DNA from: Dipteris shenzhenensis
Taxonomy: Eukaryota > Polypodiophyta > Polypodiopsida > Gleicheniales
Reading direction: 5' to 3' (one strand)
Assembly: GCA_047967505.1 (NCBI GenBank)
Contig: CM106540.1
Length of the DNA: 64,000 bases
Of this stretch, positions 19,964-32,500 are shown in pieces. Position numbers and translations under genes: made by a program. Position 1 is the first letter of the stretch; every line of letters starts with the position of its first letter. Under the pieces are notes generated by a model, which was given only the letters and a program-made list of their open reading frames with translations, was not told the origin of the DNA and searched no databases.

Positions 19964-22900
19964 CAGGTGACTCACAAAGCAATGTCAATAACTGGATACA
20001 AACATTGGCAACCATCGACAACTGCCATTCATTAGACCCCATCTTCTCACAGATAGATGTTAATACACTACAGGTCGATCCTCCACCAACACATGAAGAA
20101 CCAATCGATCTAGAGATGCCATTCTTTATGGCTGACCTCGAATGGGATAATGAACCTGAAGAAGGTACCCATACCAATGATGACTCAGATTTTCCTTGGG
20201 ACCTTGAAACAGAGGCTGCGAATGCTGAAATTGAAGATCAAATCTTTGATAATGACCTAGCCATTCTCCATGCCCTAATGGCAGTTGAGCTCCCAAACGT
20301 TGAACCTCCACAGTTGCATAACAGCAGAAGATCCCGCAAGAAAGCTGCAGGAGGAAATCGCAAAAAAGCCAAGGCCGAGCACTTCAATGAATTCGAACGA
20401 GTCTAAACAAGGATTGTCGAATTGTACCTTGCAAAGGCAGTTCCCTCAAAATCAAAACCACCACCTCTTGAATGGTCCCCTGAGGGACTGGAAGGAGTAT
20501 GTGCAGCACATGAACCCTTACTTGGAAACACCTTACCAGTGGAAAAGTTACCCCACAGTTCCCAACGTAAGAAGTTTCGAAAATATAAGCCACATGTGCG
20601 GATGAAGCTCGATCAAGAGACTTCAGAAAAAGAAAGAACAGAAGAGCCTAACCAATTAATAAATGCAACTATGCCACCCAGTACACATGACACATGTCAG
20701 GCTAGTTCAACCCCATCAGAGGCCGATCTTCGAGAAGTGCTGGAATACTTTAAGAATTATACAAGTGGCAGTGCACCAATAGCAATGCCAAGACCAATCA
20801 GAGAATCTGAAGTTCAAGAAACCGATAGCATTGGAGAAACTCCAATCTATGAGGGACCGGCAAAAACATGCACAATAAACCTCGCCCTTGAAGGGGAGGA
20901 AGAAAAATTGGTTTTCATTGGGAAACAGCTCCGTCAAGAAGATGAAATCAAACTCAAAGACCTCCTAATGAAATACCGTGACTGCCTAGCATGGTCATAC
21001 AAAGAGATGAAAGGAATTTCACCAGAAGTGGCAGTTCACACGATCCCTATAAGGGAAGGTGCTCGCCCTAAGGTATGTGGACCTTATCGCACAAATCCTA
21101 AATATGGCACCATGGTTTATGACGAGCTGGAAAAACTCCTAGATGCCGGATTCATCTATGAGATAGAACACACTGATTGGGTTTCACCCATTGTCATTGT
21201 ACCTAAATGCAACAAGAAGCTCAGAATATGCGTAAACTTGAAAAATGTGAATGCCGCCACAATTAGGGATCACTACCCCCTACCCTTAACAGAAATAGTA
21301 TTGGAAAAGGTGGCAGGATCTGAAATATATAGCTTCTTGGATGGCTTCAGTGGCTATAACCAAGTGCAAATTGCTCCTCAAGACCAATCAAAAACATCAT
21401 TTGCTACAGAATGGGGTATTTTTGCATATAGAGTCATGCCATTCGGCCTTTGTAATGCCCCGGCCACATTCCAGTGAGTCATGTTCACAGCTTTCAAGTC
21501 ATTTTTGAATAAGTTTTTATAGGTGTTCTTGGATGACTTGTGCATCCATTCAACCAAACAGGACCACTTCAAATGTCTGGAAGAAGTACTAATCAAATGC
21601 AGGGAGTATGGCATCTCCCTAAATCCAACAAAATGCCAGTTCATGGTCACCCACGGAGTTGTTTTGGGACACATCGTCTCTCAACATGGGATTGCAACTG
21701 ACATGGACAAAATCAAAATCATCATGGAATTGCCTCCTTCTACAAATTCCAAAGGTGTACAAGTCTTTATGGGACATGCCGGCTATTATATAAGATTTAT
21801 ATTGCGGTATGCCATGATAGCTAGACCACTTTACAAATTATTAGTGGAGTTCTTATGGACCGAAGAGTGCAACCAAGCCTTTGAGCTTTTAAAGTGGCGC
21901 CTAATCACAGCACCCATCCTTATATCTCCCAATTGGGATATTGATTTTCATGTTCATACTGATGGATCCAAGTATGCAATTGGGAGTGTGCTTTGTCAAC
22001 CTGGTGAACATAAGAAAGACTACCCCGTCTACTTCGCCAGTCGACAACTCAATGATGCAGAGATCAACTATACAACCACAGAAAGAGAAGCCCTAGCAAT
22101 GGTGTATAGTGTAAAGAAATTTTGGCACTATCTACTCGCAAATGATTTTGTCTTCTACACCGACCATCAAGCATTGCTTTATCTTGTGAACCGTCCGTGT
22201 ACCACAGGAAGAATAACCAGATGGCTCCTCTTGTTGCAAGAATTCAACTTCAAAATCGTGGTCCGCAAAGGTGCCCAACACTACATTGCCGATCACATGT
22301 CTCGAGTCAAGACAGGAGAAGAAGCCACTGGAGTAGAAGACGACTTACCAGATGCCACGCTATTTCAAATAGATGCTGTTCAAGAATGGTGTGGAGATAT
22401 CATTGGGTACTTGATGGCAGGAAGACCACCCCCTGACATGAAAGCAGTAGATGCCAGAAAATTGATTCTAAAAGCTGCACCCTATCAACTCATTGCAGGA
22501 CAACTATACAAGATGGGCAAGGACCAGATATTAAGAAGATGTGTAATGCCTCATGAGATCCTGCCAATCTTGAGTGAAGTCCATGAAGGCATTGCAGGAG
22601 GACACTTCCAAGGGGAAGCCACAGCAAGAAAAGTTCTCCTGGCAGGCTACTGGTGGCCAACACTGTGGGCAGATGCCTATGAATATGTAAAAGGCTGTGA
22701 TGTATGCCAACGAACTATTAAACCACAACACAAAGACTTCAATCCCCTAACAACAGTTGTTGCACAACAGCCATTTGAAAAATGGGGGATTGACTATGTG
22801 GGTCCCATACATCCAGCAGCAAAAGGAACACAGGCACGCTACATCATTGTGGCCACTGATTACTTTACAAAATGGGCTGAAGCTAAAGCAGTCAGAAAGG

Positions 22901-23688
22901 CAGATGCCAAAAGCACAGCAAGATTCTTATACGAACATGTGATCACCCGATTCGGATGCCCCATTGAAATTGTGTTGGATAGAGGCACACATTTTGTCAA
23001 TGAGGTAATCCAAGAACTCTTGTCTGGCTTCATGGTCATCCATAGAAAAAGCACACCCTACTACCCCCAAGGGAATGGACTAGCAGAATCCACAAACAAA
23101 ATCATATGCAATATCCTCACCAAGGTAGTAGAACCACAGCGTTCTGATTGGGCAGAGAAACTGAATGCAGCCTTATGGGCATACAGAACCACATTCAAGG
23201 TCAGTACAAGGAACACACCTTTTCAATTGGTGTACGGCCTTGAAGCCGTGGTTCCACTCGAATTTGTAATACCAAGTCTACGCATCGCAGTACAGGAACG
23301 CATGGGTGATCATGAGTCCTTGAAAGAAAGGCTCTGTCAGTTGGAAAAGCATACAGAGACAAGACTAGTCGCTTATCATGCCATGACAATAGAAAAACGT
23401 CGAAGAAAGGCATGGTTTGACAGGAATCTGAAAGCTAAAGACATCAAGGAAGGCGACTTAGTCCTGTTATACAATGCCAAAGTACACAAGGGAAAACTGA
23501 AGTATCTGGGTCAAGGACCATACCGAGTACGAAAGATGAATCCCATCGGAGCTGTGCTACTTGAAACACTAGATGGAGTCCAATTCAACACAACAATAAA
23601 CGGGAGCCGACTGAAGCGCTACTACATCAACACGCAAGCCATCCTCGACAAAAACGAAGATTTGGGAAACCAAGTCTTCCTTAGTTAG
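19964..23688 (+). pseudogene. Element A pol: reverse transcriptase, RNase H, integrase
   Basis: One frame runs from about 19888 to the TAG at 23686-23688, with only three stops (TAA 20404-20406, TGA at about 21476 and TAG at about 21521). After an acidic spacer, RT shows 'WVSPIVIVPK', 'DGFSGYNQVQ', 'MPFGLCNAPATFQ' and the F-L-D-D box (about 21525). RNase H keeps 'VHTDGSKYAIG' with its aspartate, 'TEREALAMV' and 'YTDHQAL'. Integrase has an HHCC region (22579-22713), D (22792-22794), D (22978-22980) and E (23086-23088), a perfect D-x35-E. A GPY/F module follows ('GQGPYRV', 'LKRYYI'). No chromodomain is seen. The two stops in RT sit just before the catalytic box. It is otherwise the best preserved pol in the window. 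Confidence 0.92.
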
Positions 23689-24435
23689 GATTAAATTGTA
23701 TCACAAGCACTCACTCGCATATGCACGTTTTTGCACATATAGTTTGCACTAGATTGTTACACGCACATTCACAGCATATGCATGTTTTTTGCACATTAGG
23801 GATGTTTGAGTCTTAGTTTCCTTATCAAATCCCACAAATAAGCATATAGTTAGACACATCACATGCACTCACATGATTTTGCATAGGTTGCATAAAAAAA
23901 TAGTATCACACACTTTCATTCCATACTCTCAAAGCATGCAATGAATTCACAAGCAGTACACGAAGCTATGCCGAAACTCAAGATGAATTGGCAAAAGAGT
24001 CTGCAGCCTCCGCAACGAGACCCCCGCCAAACATCACAGCCGTCTCTTATATGCAAAAATATCAAACTTGCATACTAACTATCTACAAGTTCAATGCTAT
24101 GGGTGCAATCGCATCCAACATGTATGCAAGATAGCAAGAAATGCCAACCTCAACAACGAGACCCCCGCCAAACCTCTTCCCAAGAAGATTCGATGGCAGA
24201 GTCCGCAACCTCACAGCAACGAGATCCCCTCTGAAATTCACAGCCATCTACCCCTCCTTCAGAGGAGATAAGCTTCTTAACTACAGACTACGCAGATATG
24301 GTGCAAAAGCATTACAGCAGGAACGACTCGCATACCACAAGCTACCCAGCCACTGGATTACACACATGGCATTCCAACTCTGAAATCAAAATAAGCCATA
24401 ACCCGAGGACGGGTAATAAAATGGATCCGGGAGTA
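23689..24435 (+). other. 3' non-coding region of element A
   Basis: These 750 bases between the integrase stop and the 3' LTR hold no supported gene. A segment CAACGAGACCCCCGCCAAAC occurs twice (about 24014 and 24154), suggesting a short duplication. The last bases before the LTR, GGATCCGGGAGTA, are a weak polypurine tract. Confidence 0.7.
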
Positions 24436-25540
24436 TGTTGACTCTGTGCCAACATGAACTTATGAAGAAAGAGAAGGTGTTACAACTTTGTGATACAACT
24501 TTGTGATACAACTTTGTGTTACAACTTTGTGTTACAACTTCTAGATACAACTTTGTGTTACAACTTTGTGTAACAACTTTGTGTTACAACTTTGTGTTAC
24601 AACTTCTATATGTAGAGAGAGAATGTGTTACAACTTTGTGATACAACTTTGTGTTACAACTTTGTGATACGACTTTGTGTTACATGCAGAGAGAGAAGCT
24701 CTCCAACTTGTATAAATACCCCATAATGGAATGAAGCCCACACTCTTTGGGGCATTGTGTTGAGTCTACTTTGGTATTCCAAGCATTTGTCTCAAGTGTC
24801 CATGCTTCCTTGCACTGCACGTCCAAAAGCATGTCCTAACCTTGCAACCCTTCTCCCCTCTCCTCCAACCCTGCGATCCACCCTCTCCCTCTCCTCCTCC
24901 CTCCTCCTCCTTCCTCCTTCTCCTCCTCCTCCTCCTCCTCCTCCTCCCTCCTCCTCCTCCTCCTCTCTCCTCCCCCTCCCTCCTCCTCTTCCCTCCTCCT
25001 CCTTCCTCCTCTCTCTTCTTTCACCCATGCTCTTATACCTTCTTCCTCTCCCACTCCTATGCTTTCCTAAACCCTTAAAATCCATGATCTACGAGGGAGA
25101 CGAGTTCTCCACCATGTACTCTACTCTGAACCTTGGATCCTGCTTCTAACCCTGGACTCCTTCTAAACCTTGGAACCTCCTTCTAAACCTTGGAACTCTT
25201 TCTGAACCCTGGAACTCCTTCTGAACCCTGGAACTCTTTCTAAACCCTGGAACCTCCTTCTGAACCCTTAAACTCCTCCTAAACCCTACAACCCCCAATG
25301 AAGGCGAAAGCCTTCATTACCTCAACAAAGATGGTTTACGTTTCTTTTACACATGCTTGCACTTTGTTTACTTACCACAATTAAGCCTACGTCTCTCACC
25401 GGAACACGACTTGAGGTCCTAAGCTACACATATACTACAAACGGCAATCCCAATATATCTATAGGTGACAAAAAGCCTCGGAACCCTACAAACATAGAAT
25501 ACCCAGCTCTTCCTATGAAAGCAGTAGGAAAGAGTCAACA
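24436..25540 (+). repeat. Element A 3' LTR (1105 bp)
   Basis: It is nearly identical to 13128-14203 and 29 bases longer, from an extra 13-bp unit, extra CTC-type repeats and an added CCTCCTCTTC-like segment near 24985. It ends AGAGTCAACA, followed by the AGAGG target copy. Confidence 0.95.
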
Positions 25541-25545
25541 AGAGG
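25541..25545. other. Right target-site duplication AGAGG of element A
   Basis: Exact repeat of 13123-13127. From here the reading frame of element B continues. Confidence 0.93.
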
Positions 25546-26440
25546 AATACACACTGATGAATGATTTGAAGGGGAGGATAGTTAATATAACTTTTGCACA
25601 GTTACTTGGATTGTGCTCGAAGATCAAAAGATAATGGAAGAAGTTGGCTAATCCCAGGAAAAGTAATGAGTAGGAGCCTACAAGAGGAGAGATGGAGATG
25701 ATGTCTATGGAAGATCTTCCAGATTTATGCCCAGCAGTGGATGCATGGTGTGGGGGTATGAGTGTTGGAGAGGCATATGTTGATGGCGGTGCACAGATAA
25801 GTGTTATGACTCAGGCATGTATGGAGAGGTTGGGGCTAAAATTGAATGCTCATTCAGATTTTAGACCCCAATTGGCAAACCATGCGAAGGTGAAGTGTCT
25901 GGGTATATGCACAGGAGTAGTAGTGGATGCTTTTGGAGTATCCTGTTGCATTAATTACCACATTATGCCTACTGGTTTGGGAGCATACCCATTGATTTTG
26001 GGTAGACCTTGGCTCAGACAGGTAGGAGCAATACAAAACTAGAATATGGGTACAATTACAGTGCATAATAAGAAAGGAAAGGCCAAGAAATTTGATATGA
26101 GCAGCAGATGGGAAATAGAAGAACCAGAAGAAACAAGCATGAGGAGGAGTCAGACAGTGAGATTGAAGAAGAAAGTACTACATCTAAGGAGGAGGGGCAA
26201 GTATTATTTCTGTTGAAGGAGTCTGATGCATATGAGTTGCAGGCAGCAGAGATACAAGAAGCTAAGGAGGAGAGTAAGCTTGAAGATATGGATATTTTGA
26301 TGCAACCCCCACCTTCCCAGACAGACCGAGAAGAGATATTGCTATCCATGCTGAATTTCAATCTGGAAGAAGTGGAAAAGGAGGAGTATATGAGAGTCAT
26401 TCATCAGTATCCAGCTGTTTATAACCTCACATGAAGAGAT
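25541..26440 (+). pseudogene. Element B protease and acidic linker
   Basis: After the right edge of A the frame resumes and hits a TAA at about 25632. A second open stretch (25692-26042) is the protease: 'AYVDGGAQISVM' gives the catalytic D-G-G-A, and 'LILGRPWL' near 25995 is the conserved end. A TAG at 26040-26042 follows. The next frame (26108-26434) is Glu-rich and corresponds to the linker before RT in Tat elements. Confidence 0.82.
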
Positions 26441-27190
26441 CACGGGTTTCAGATGTGAGCCAATGCACATTGAGCTAAAAGAAGGTAGCAGGCCTGTTTT
26501 TCAAAAGTTGAGGAGGACACACAGAGAGCATTTGCCCGTGCTGAGAGAGGAGTTGAATAAGTTGCTCAAGGCTAGGCTGATATATCCAATGGAGCATTCA
26601 GATTAGGGCAGTCCAGTGGTAATCATTCCTAAGCACATAGGAGGATGGAGAGTATGTGTTGACTACAAGCCTCTCAATGAGGTAACTAAAAGCAATCATT
26701 ATCCTCTTCCTTTTATTGATGATATATTGGATAGAGTGGTAGGGTATGAGAAATACAGTGTGTGTGATGGATACTCTGGATATTTCCAAATTTCAATTGC
26801 TGAGGAGGATCAAATCAAAACTACATTCATCACACCCTGGGGTTGCTTTTATTACAGAGTAGTGCCATTTGGATTGAAGAATGCACTGGCGTGGTATCAG
26901 GAGAATACTGATGAAGTGTTAGCTCCTTTCATTGATAAATTTGTGAGAGCATTTCTGGATGATATATGTGTGTACAGTTCCAAGAGGGCGCATGCATGGA
27001 GGCTAGATCAAGTGTTCCACAGAATGGATGAAGCAGGAGGACAATTCAACCCATGGAAATGTCATTTGGGATGCTCCAAAGTGAAGCTATTGGGACATAT
27101 AGTATCCCAAAATGGCATTGAGCCTGATCTAGAGAAGGTAAAAGCCCTTATCTTACTTCTAGCTCCCTCTACATCAAAACAGTTGTAGAA
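26441..27190 (+). pseudogene. Element B reverse transcriptase
   Basis: RT motifs in order are 'SPVVIIPKH', 'VCVDYKPLNEVT', 'YPLPFIDDIL', 'DGYSGYFQI', 'VPFGLKNA' and the F-L-D-D box near 26955. A TAG at about 26605 lies before 'GSPVV' and a TAG at about 27187 ends the thumb region. The 'GLKNALAWYQ' segment has lost the usual N-A-P-A-T-F/Y-Q, so alanine and tryptophan replace conserved proline and threonine. Confidence 0.87.
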
Positions 27191-27194
27191 TTTT

Positions 27195-28260
27195 GTGCAG
27201 AAAGTGAAGTATATGACAAGATTCATACGTTTAGTCTCTCACCTATTGTATCCTTTGCAACAAGCTATGAAAGAAGAACCTTTGCAATGGAGTGAGGATT
27301 GTGAAGTAGTGTTCAATAGAGTGAAGGAAGTGTTAGGAGAGATTGCTTGTGTGAAAGCTCCAGATTTCTCTCAGACCTTTTATGTGAACCCTTCATTTGG
27401 ACCTGATGCTGTGGGAGCCATTTTATTGCAGAAAGGGGAGGAGTCCCAGTATATGAGGCCTATGTATTATGCTAGTAGAGTCAAAAGAGAAGCAGAGAGG
27501 AGATATATGGAGGCAGAGCTGATTCTGTCAAGCTTGGTGTATGCTGGTAGGAAGTTTAGGGCATATCTAATCTCAAAGCCATTTGTGGTTTTGACTTGCT
27601 ACTCTTTATTGCCTCAGCTCGTTAATAATTCAACACTTTTTCGAAGCATGATGAAATGGCAAGTTGAGCTACAAGAATATACTTTCTCATTTCTGGTGGA
27701 GAGCACTTCTAGAGCCACATTGGCAGATCTGTTAACATACAAAGAGGGTCCCATTTTGGTAAAGGAAGTAGAGGAGAAGATAGATAAAGAGGAGCATGCT
27801 ATCATTCCAAGAGCATCTATCTTGCATTTTGATGGCTCATACAAGAAGAGTTTACATCAAGCTAATGGAGGCTATGTGATTAATGATTCAGAGAGCAAGC
27901 TGATTTAGAAGGAGGGAGTCCATCTGGAAGCCAGAAGTAATAATGAGGCAGAGTATGCATCATTATATGAGGGGTTGCTGGCTGTACTTAAGTTGAAGAT
28001 TCAGAAGATAATGATCAAGGGAGTTTCTCTACTTGTCGTAAAGCAGGTTCTAGGAAGTTGGCAAGCAAGAAACCCGAGGTTGAGAGGGTATCTAGCCAAA
28101 GTAAAAAGGCTGCTTCAACAATTTACAGCATGGAATATCCAGCATGTGCGAAGGGAGGATAATCAAATGCACATGAGTTGGCTCAGGAGATGAGTGACCA
28201 AGATCTAGTGATAGAAAAGCTTGAAGATCCACTGTACAGAGGGAGAGAATTCCAAGCTCA
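27195..28260 (+). pseudogene. Element B tandem RNase H domains (Ty3-type, then archaeal-type)
   Basis: The first RNase H (27340-27620) has 'FYVNPSF', with asparagine where the first catalytic aspartate belongs, 'ADAVGAIL'-like and 'YMEAELILSSLVYAGRKF'. The second (27815-28200) has 'LHFDGSYKK' (D kept), 'NNEAEYASLYEGLLAVL' (E kept), 'GVSLLVVKQVLGSW' (the usual GDS is now GVS) and 'VRREDN'. This second domain is the archaeal/plant-type RNase H found in Tat-lineage elements. A TAG at about 27906 and a one-base frame change near 28170 break it. Confidence 0.82.
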
Positions 28261-29530
28261 AATAGTGGATTTTTTACTTACTGGACATCTACCTTAGGAA
28301 CTTAAGAAGAATAAGAAATATCACTTCATACGGAAGAGCAGACAGTATATGATGATTGATGATGTGCTTTACATGAGAGGAGCTAATCAAATCTTGAGAA
28401 GAGTGCCCTAGAGAGAAGAAATATATTATATACTATCATCCAGTCATGAAGGAGCTTGTGGAGGACACTATGCTTTTAAGATTACACTGCAGAAAATACT
28501 TCTGGAGGGTTATGTGTGGCCTTCAATATAGAAGGATGTGCAGCATTGGTGCAGATCCTACCATGAATGTCAGAGGATGGGAAAAAGAATTCTTAAAATG
28601 GAGCCAAGAAATTTATGCTGGTTTATGATATTTTTGAAAGATGGGGGATAGATGCAGTTAGTAAATGTTATATGCTGGACTGCAGATGCTGACTGCAGAT
28701 GCTGACTGCAGTATGCTGACTGCAGTGGAGTATTTATCAAAATGGGTAGAGGTGAAGGCAGTGAAGAGAGTGGATAGCAAAGGGGTTGCTGATTTTATAT
28801 ATGAACACATATGCTTCAGATTTGGGATTCCCTTGGAGCTACTTTCAGATAGTGGTCCTGGATTCAGAGGAGAAGTGACATATTATTTATGCAGCAAGCT
28901 GAATATAAATCACAAGTATATTACCCCATACTACCCTCAGTGCAATGGATTGAATGAGAATTTTAATGGGGATTTCAAATTGATGATGACTAAGATGACT
29001 CGGAGCCATACCAAAAACTGGGATTTGGAGATGAATAGAGTTTTGTGGGCATACAGGGTAGCGGTGAAGCATAGCACTCAATTCTCTCCATTTCATTTGG
29101 TGTATGGGAAAGAAGCAATTCTGCCATTGGATGTAGAGACACCAGCTTTGAAATTTTTAGTTAAAGAGGGATATGAGCCTGTAGACAATTACAAGGAGAG
29201 ATAACTAGCATTCAGGTAATGCAATGAGACAGGGATTTGGCTTTTGAGCATTATGCCAGAGTGCAAATGCGGAGGCAAGAATTGGAAAATGTAAAAATCA
29301 AGAAAAAAGAAATCGAAGATGGAGACTTGGTTCTCAGATACAATAGCAAACTGGACAGTACATTTCATACTGCATTTCAGACCAAGTGGGAAGGTCCATA
29401 CAGAATGGAGAAGAAATTTGAAAATGGAACTTATCAATTAACTGATTTAGATGGTAAAAAACATAAGAAGAGAGTCAATGGTGTCCGGTTGAAGAGATAC
29501 TTTGCACGGTTGATGGTACACTAAAAGAAG
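28261..29530 (+). pseudogene. Element B integrase
   Basis: The HHCC region (about 28440-28580, 'HEGACGGHY' to 'HECQRM') has a TAG near 28530. The core has D in 'WGIDAV' (28651-28653), D in 'LSDSGPGF' (28848-28850) and E in 'NGLNENF' (28956-28958), a perfect D-x35-E. Between the first and second D, a short tandem repeat of GCTGACTGCAGAT (28676-28722) shifts the frame. The C-terminal GPY/F module (29300-29510) reads 'KWEGPYRM' and 'RVNGVRLKRYF'. There is no chromodomain. A TAA at about 29202 separates core and tail. Confidence 0.87.
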
Positions 29531-29670
29531 AAGATCATGAAGATAATGAGCAGTGGCAAAATCAATGGAAGTCAGTGTAAAGTGAAGAAGAAGAAAATTT
29601 GGATCTGTCATCTCTTTTTGGCTCACTACTGGACATGAATGTCACAGCAAAAGACAAGGGTTGCTAGAGA

Positions 29671-32496
29671 TGTGTGGATAAAAAATGTAAATATCTTTTC
29701 CACTTATTGCATGCTGATGGATAGGTGCATAGCTATGTACATAACTAGTTGATGGAGGGAATGAGCTATGGATACTCTTATAAAGACTCTACATAGATGT
29801 ACAAATGGTAGATACTTCTATAGGGACTTCTAGGAAATGATGAAATACAATGTGGTTGTACTAATGTGGTTGTACTAGACTTCTAGAGCAAGGGTGTCGT
29901 GTGTGTGGTCAAATGGAATGTTTTTAGGGTCATGTAAAGTCAAGTCATGAAGGGTTTTTTAATGTTTTCCTGAGTCAATGTGCACTTCCATGTTACAAGA
30001 ATTTGATATGTTATGGTGTCCATGTCAAGGGGCTTTTCATGTGTGTGGGGGGGGGTGCATGCAAGCTTTAATGTGCATGCTATGTGTGTGGGAATTGTAT
30101 GACTAAAGGTCCAAAATGTGCATTTAACGTGATTTGGGGGAAATGTCTTGAGAGTGGTAAAATGTCATTGATGAGGTGGCAAATTAGGTTGAGGTGGCTG
30201 GACTGATTAGGAAGGCATCCTGCTCATGCAAAGGTGGCTACGTGATGGATGAAGGGATGCTTCTCGTCGACGAGCTGGACGTAGATGAAGGTGACAGCTT
30301 GTAGGAGGATTCGGGAAGGAGTTCGTGGGCACACGAAGGATGATCATGTAAAGAATCGGGAGGACGGAAGAAGGAAAGAGGAGGTGGCAGAGGGGATTCT
30401 GGAAGAGGGATGCTATGGCGAGCTGAGAGGGAGGATACTAGGGGGGAGAGAGGAAGGCCATCTGGAAGGATGCTGGAGAGGGGGGGCTATAGCAATGGCT
30501 ATCGAGAGCTTTCAAATGGGAGATGGTCTCAACCATAGAGGCTTGGATCAATACCTTGGATATAAGAGGGCTGTGAGTTGGTATGCTTTGTGAGGGAAGA
30601 TTGTTTTCCAGGGAATAGGAAGGCTATGGAAGGTGAGCTTGGCTTGATAGGAGCTCTAAGGCGAGTGGACAACAACCAAGACCAAGGTGCATAAGCTCGA
30701 GGAGGTTCTCGTAAGAGGGAGAACCAGGTAGTGGAGGAAGGAGCATTGTGAGCTTGCAGGAGGGCCACGTGAAGAAGAGACTCGTGAGTGAGGGAGGACT
30801 ATTGTTGCTTGGTGGAGGGTGTGAAAAAGGGTCGAGGGGCAGCTACTGATATGGAAGGAGGGACCTCATAGTAGAAGGGAGCAAGAACCAGAACTAGAGC
30901 GGCTTGCAGGAGAGCCTAGAGTGAGGTTTTTGAGCAGAGAGTGCTGGACTTGCAGTGTGGAGGCTCTGGACAGCAAGCACTTGGCAGGGAGAGCAATTCC
31001 ATCATGGGAAGTTGCTGAAATTTGCTGCTCTTGGGTGTCAAGTAAGGTGAACAGTGAGATTTTACTGCAAACAGGTGCCAGAAGTGAGAGAAGTGCTGGA
31101 GGGAAGTAGAGGAATCAGGAAGCAGAGTTGAAACAGAGCCAGGAAGTGTAAAACAGCAGGGCGACCTGAATTTTTGCCAGGTAGGTGGCTGAATTTCGCA
31201 TGCTGGTGCAGCAAGAAGTAGAGCGACTTCATGAAGAGAGTCCCTGGTCAGTAGCAGGCATAGGAACTGCAGGAAAAAGTGAAATCGATTTCAGGTTTGC
31301 TATTTTTTACTGCCTGTTGTTTGGATTTGCTGGAATATGATGTTTGGAAGGGGAAAAAATGCAAAAAATAGGAGTTTTTGTCTGAATTTTATCAGAAAAA
31401 GTATGTGGCTACTGTGTCATGAGAAGATAGGAGTTGTAGAAGTGGGTTAGCCTCAGGAGGATTGCTAAAATCTGTAAAAACAGACCTGATTTGTTGTGTG
31501 ATAGTTGTGGGCATCAGGGAGAGATGTTTTGTAGGGTTTTTTTATAGAGCAGTAGCAGGAAAGGAAGTAGTTTGGTGGGCTGTCCAAACCTGTAACAAAG
31601 AGGTGTTTCTAATCTTTGAGATGAGCATGGATATGGAAGCAATAATAGTACCAAGAGACTCTCAATACGTGATGGTTAGAAACTCCGTCACAGAGGACAG
31701 GTGGATACTAATTTTACAGATCACAGACTAAGCAATAGGACTAGAGTTTCCTCGCAGCAAATGGGCCAGAGAGTTATTTTATGCCATAGACCTGATACCA
31801 GAGCACGAGTTCTACTGAGGCAGTGTGACTCTAGACAGGGTTTTTTGGTTAGTAAATAGGAAGTTGAGAATTAAAGACATTTTGTGTATATTGTTCTGAG
31901 TTGAGAAATCTGCAATGTACCTTGTGATAGACATAGATTCAGACATACAAGTTATAGTTTTTGATTGGGTTTTTGAATGTGAGGTTATATTTGATGTCAG
32001 AGACAGAGATATGTGGTACCTCATGTTGAATGTAAATGAAGATGAGTGGAATGATATAGAGATGCCTAGTGACAGTGATTTACCAGAAGATATTTACTGG
32101 TTTTGTTTATGTACTGATGAGGAGCTTGATGATGCCATGTAAATAGACAGAAAGAAAATAAAGAGTGTGGTTTTATGTATGTGATTGTGGAATTTGGTCC
32201 ATCTATTGGAAGGGTAGAATTTGGTGCAAATATTCCATGTTGAAATCCTATATTCCAAAGTGCATAAGCTTATCAGGTTTGTGTTGGCTTATATGAAAGA
32301 GGAAGAGCGGAAGGATTTGCCTTTACCGTCAACAAGATTAGAGTTAGATGATGTGTTTGTTTTGAACTAGTAAGAGATAGTGACTTCCAGGGTCTATAGG
32401 AATTGTGGTGCCTCTGTTTAGTACTTTGGATGAGCAACAGAAAGATGTTGTAGGGAGTACAAAGGCATAGTTTAGCTCTACCATTTTTTGCAGTCA
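29671..32496 (+). repeat. Element B 3' LTR (2826 bp)
   Basis: Direct partner of 8695-11564. It starts TGTGTGGATAAA and ends GCAGTCA, then ACGT. It lacks the 59-bp duplication. The purine-rich AAAGACAAGGG about 10 bases upstream may be the polypurine tract. The region 29531-29670 holds only a short acidic continuation of the integrase frame. Confidence 0.92.
31915..32142 (+). CDS. LTR-encoded acidic ORF, open copy (75 aa)
   Basis: The frame runs from ATG 31915 to TAA 32140-32142 without a stop, followed by AATAAA. The peptide has a hydrophobic start ('MYLVIDIDSDIQVIVF'), then 'RDRDMWYL', and an acidic tail ending 'DEELDDAM'. No family is recognised. Compared with the 5' LTR copy there are ten differences: seven synonymous, two amino-acid changes and one stop/Trp difference. 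This could be a real small protein or the 3' end of a larger decayed LTR gene whose upstream part is at 31462-31731 in the same frame. Confidence 0.4.
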   Translation: MYLVIDIDSDIQVIVFDWVFECEVIFDVRDRDMWYLMLNVNEDEWNDIEMPSDSDLPEDIYWFCLCTDEELDDAM

Positions 32497-32500
32497 ACGT
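32497..32500. other. Right target-site copy (ACGT) of element B
   Basis: ACGT directly after the CA end of the 3' LTR, matching 8691-8694. Confidence 0.7.

Larger units (their letters stand above)
13128..25540 (+). mobile_element. Element A: Ty3/gypsy retrotransposon nested in element B
   Basis: Direct LTRs (13128-14203 and 24436-25540) begin TGTTGACTCT and end AGAGTCAACA, a perfect 10-bp terminal inverted repeat. They are flanked by a perfect AGAGG duplication. The internal region has a primer binding site, a 3.2-kb non-coding leader, gag with four zinc knuckles, protease, RT, RNase H and integrase with a GPY/F module and no chromodomain. By eye the LTRs differ at about 4 of 235 compared sites, so insertion was recent relative to B. 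Only three stops interrupt pol. The whole is 12.4 kb. Confidence 0.95.
8695..32496 (+). mobile_element. Element B: Tat-like Ty3/gypsy retrotransposon with dual RNase H
   Basis: Two direct copies of a 2.8-2.9 kb sequence (8695-11564 and 29671-32496) begin TG, end CA and are flanked by ACGT. Between them lie gag, protease, RT, RNase H, a second archaeal-type RNase H and integrase, in that order. The second RNase H and the lack of a chromodomain are hallmarks of the Tat lineage. The coding part is interrupted by element A at 13128-25540. Without A, element B would be about 11.4 kb. All genes contain stops or frameshifts. By eye the LTRs differ at roughly 4-8% of sites in the stretches I compared, so B is older than A. 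Confidence 0.9.
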
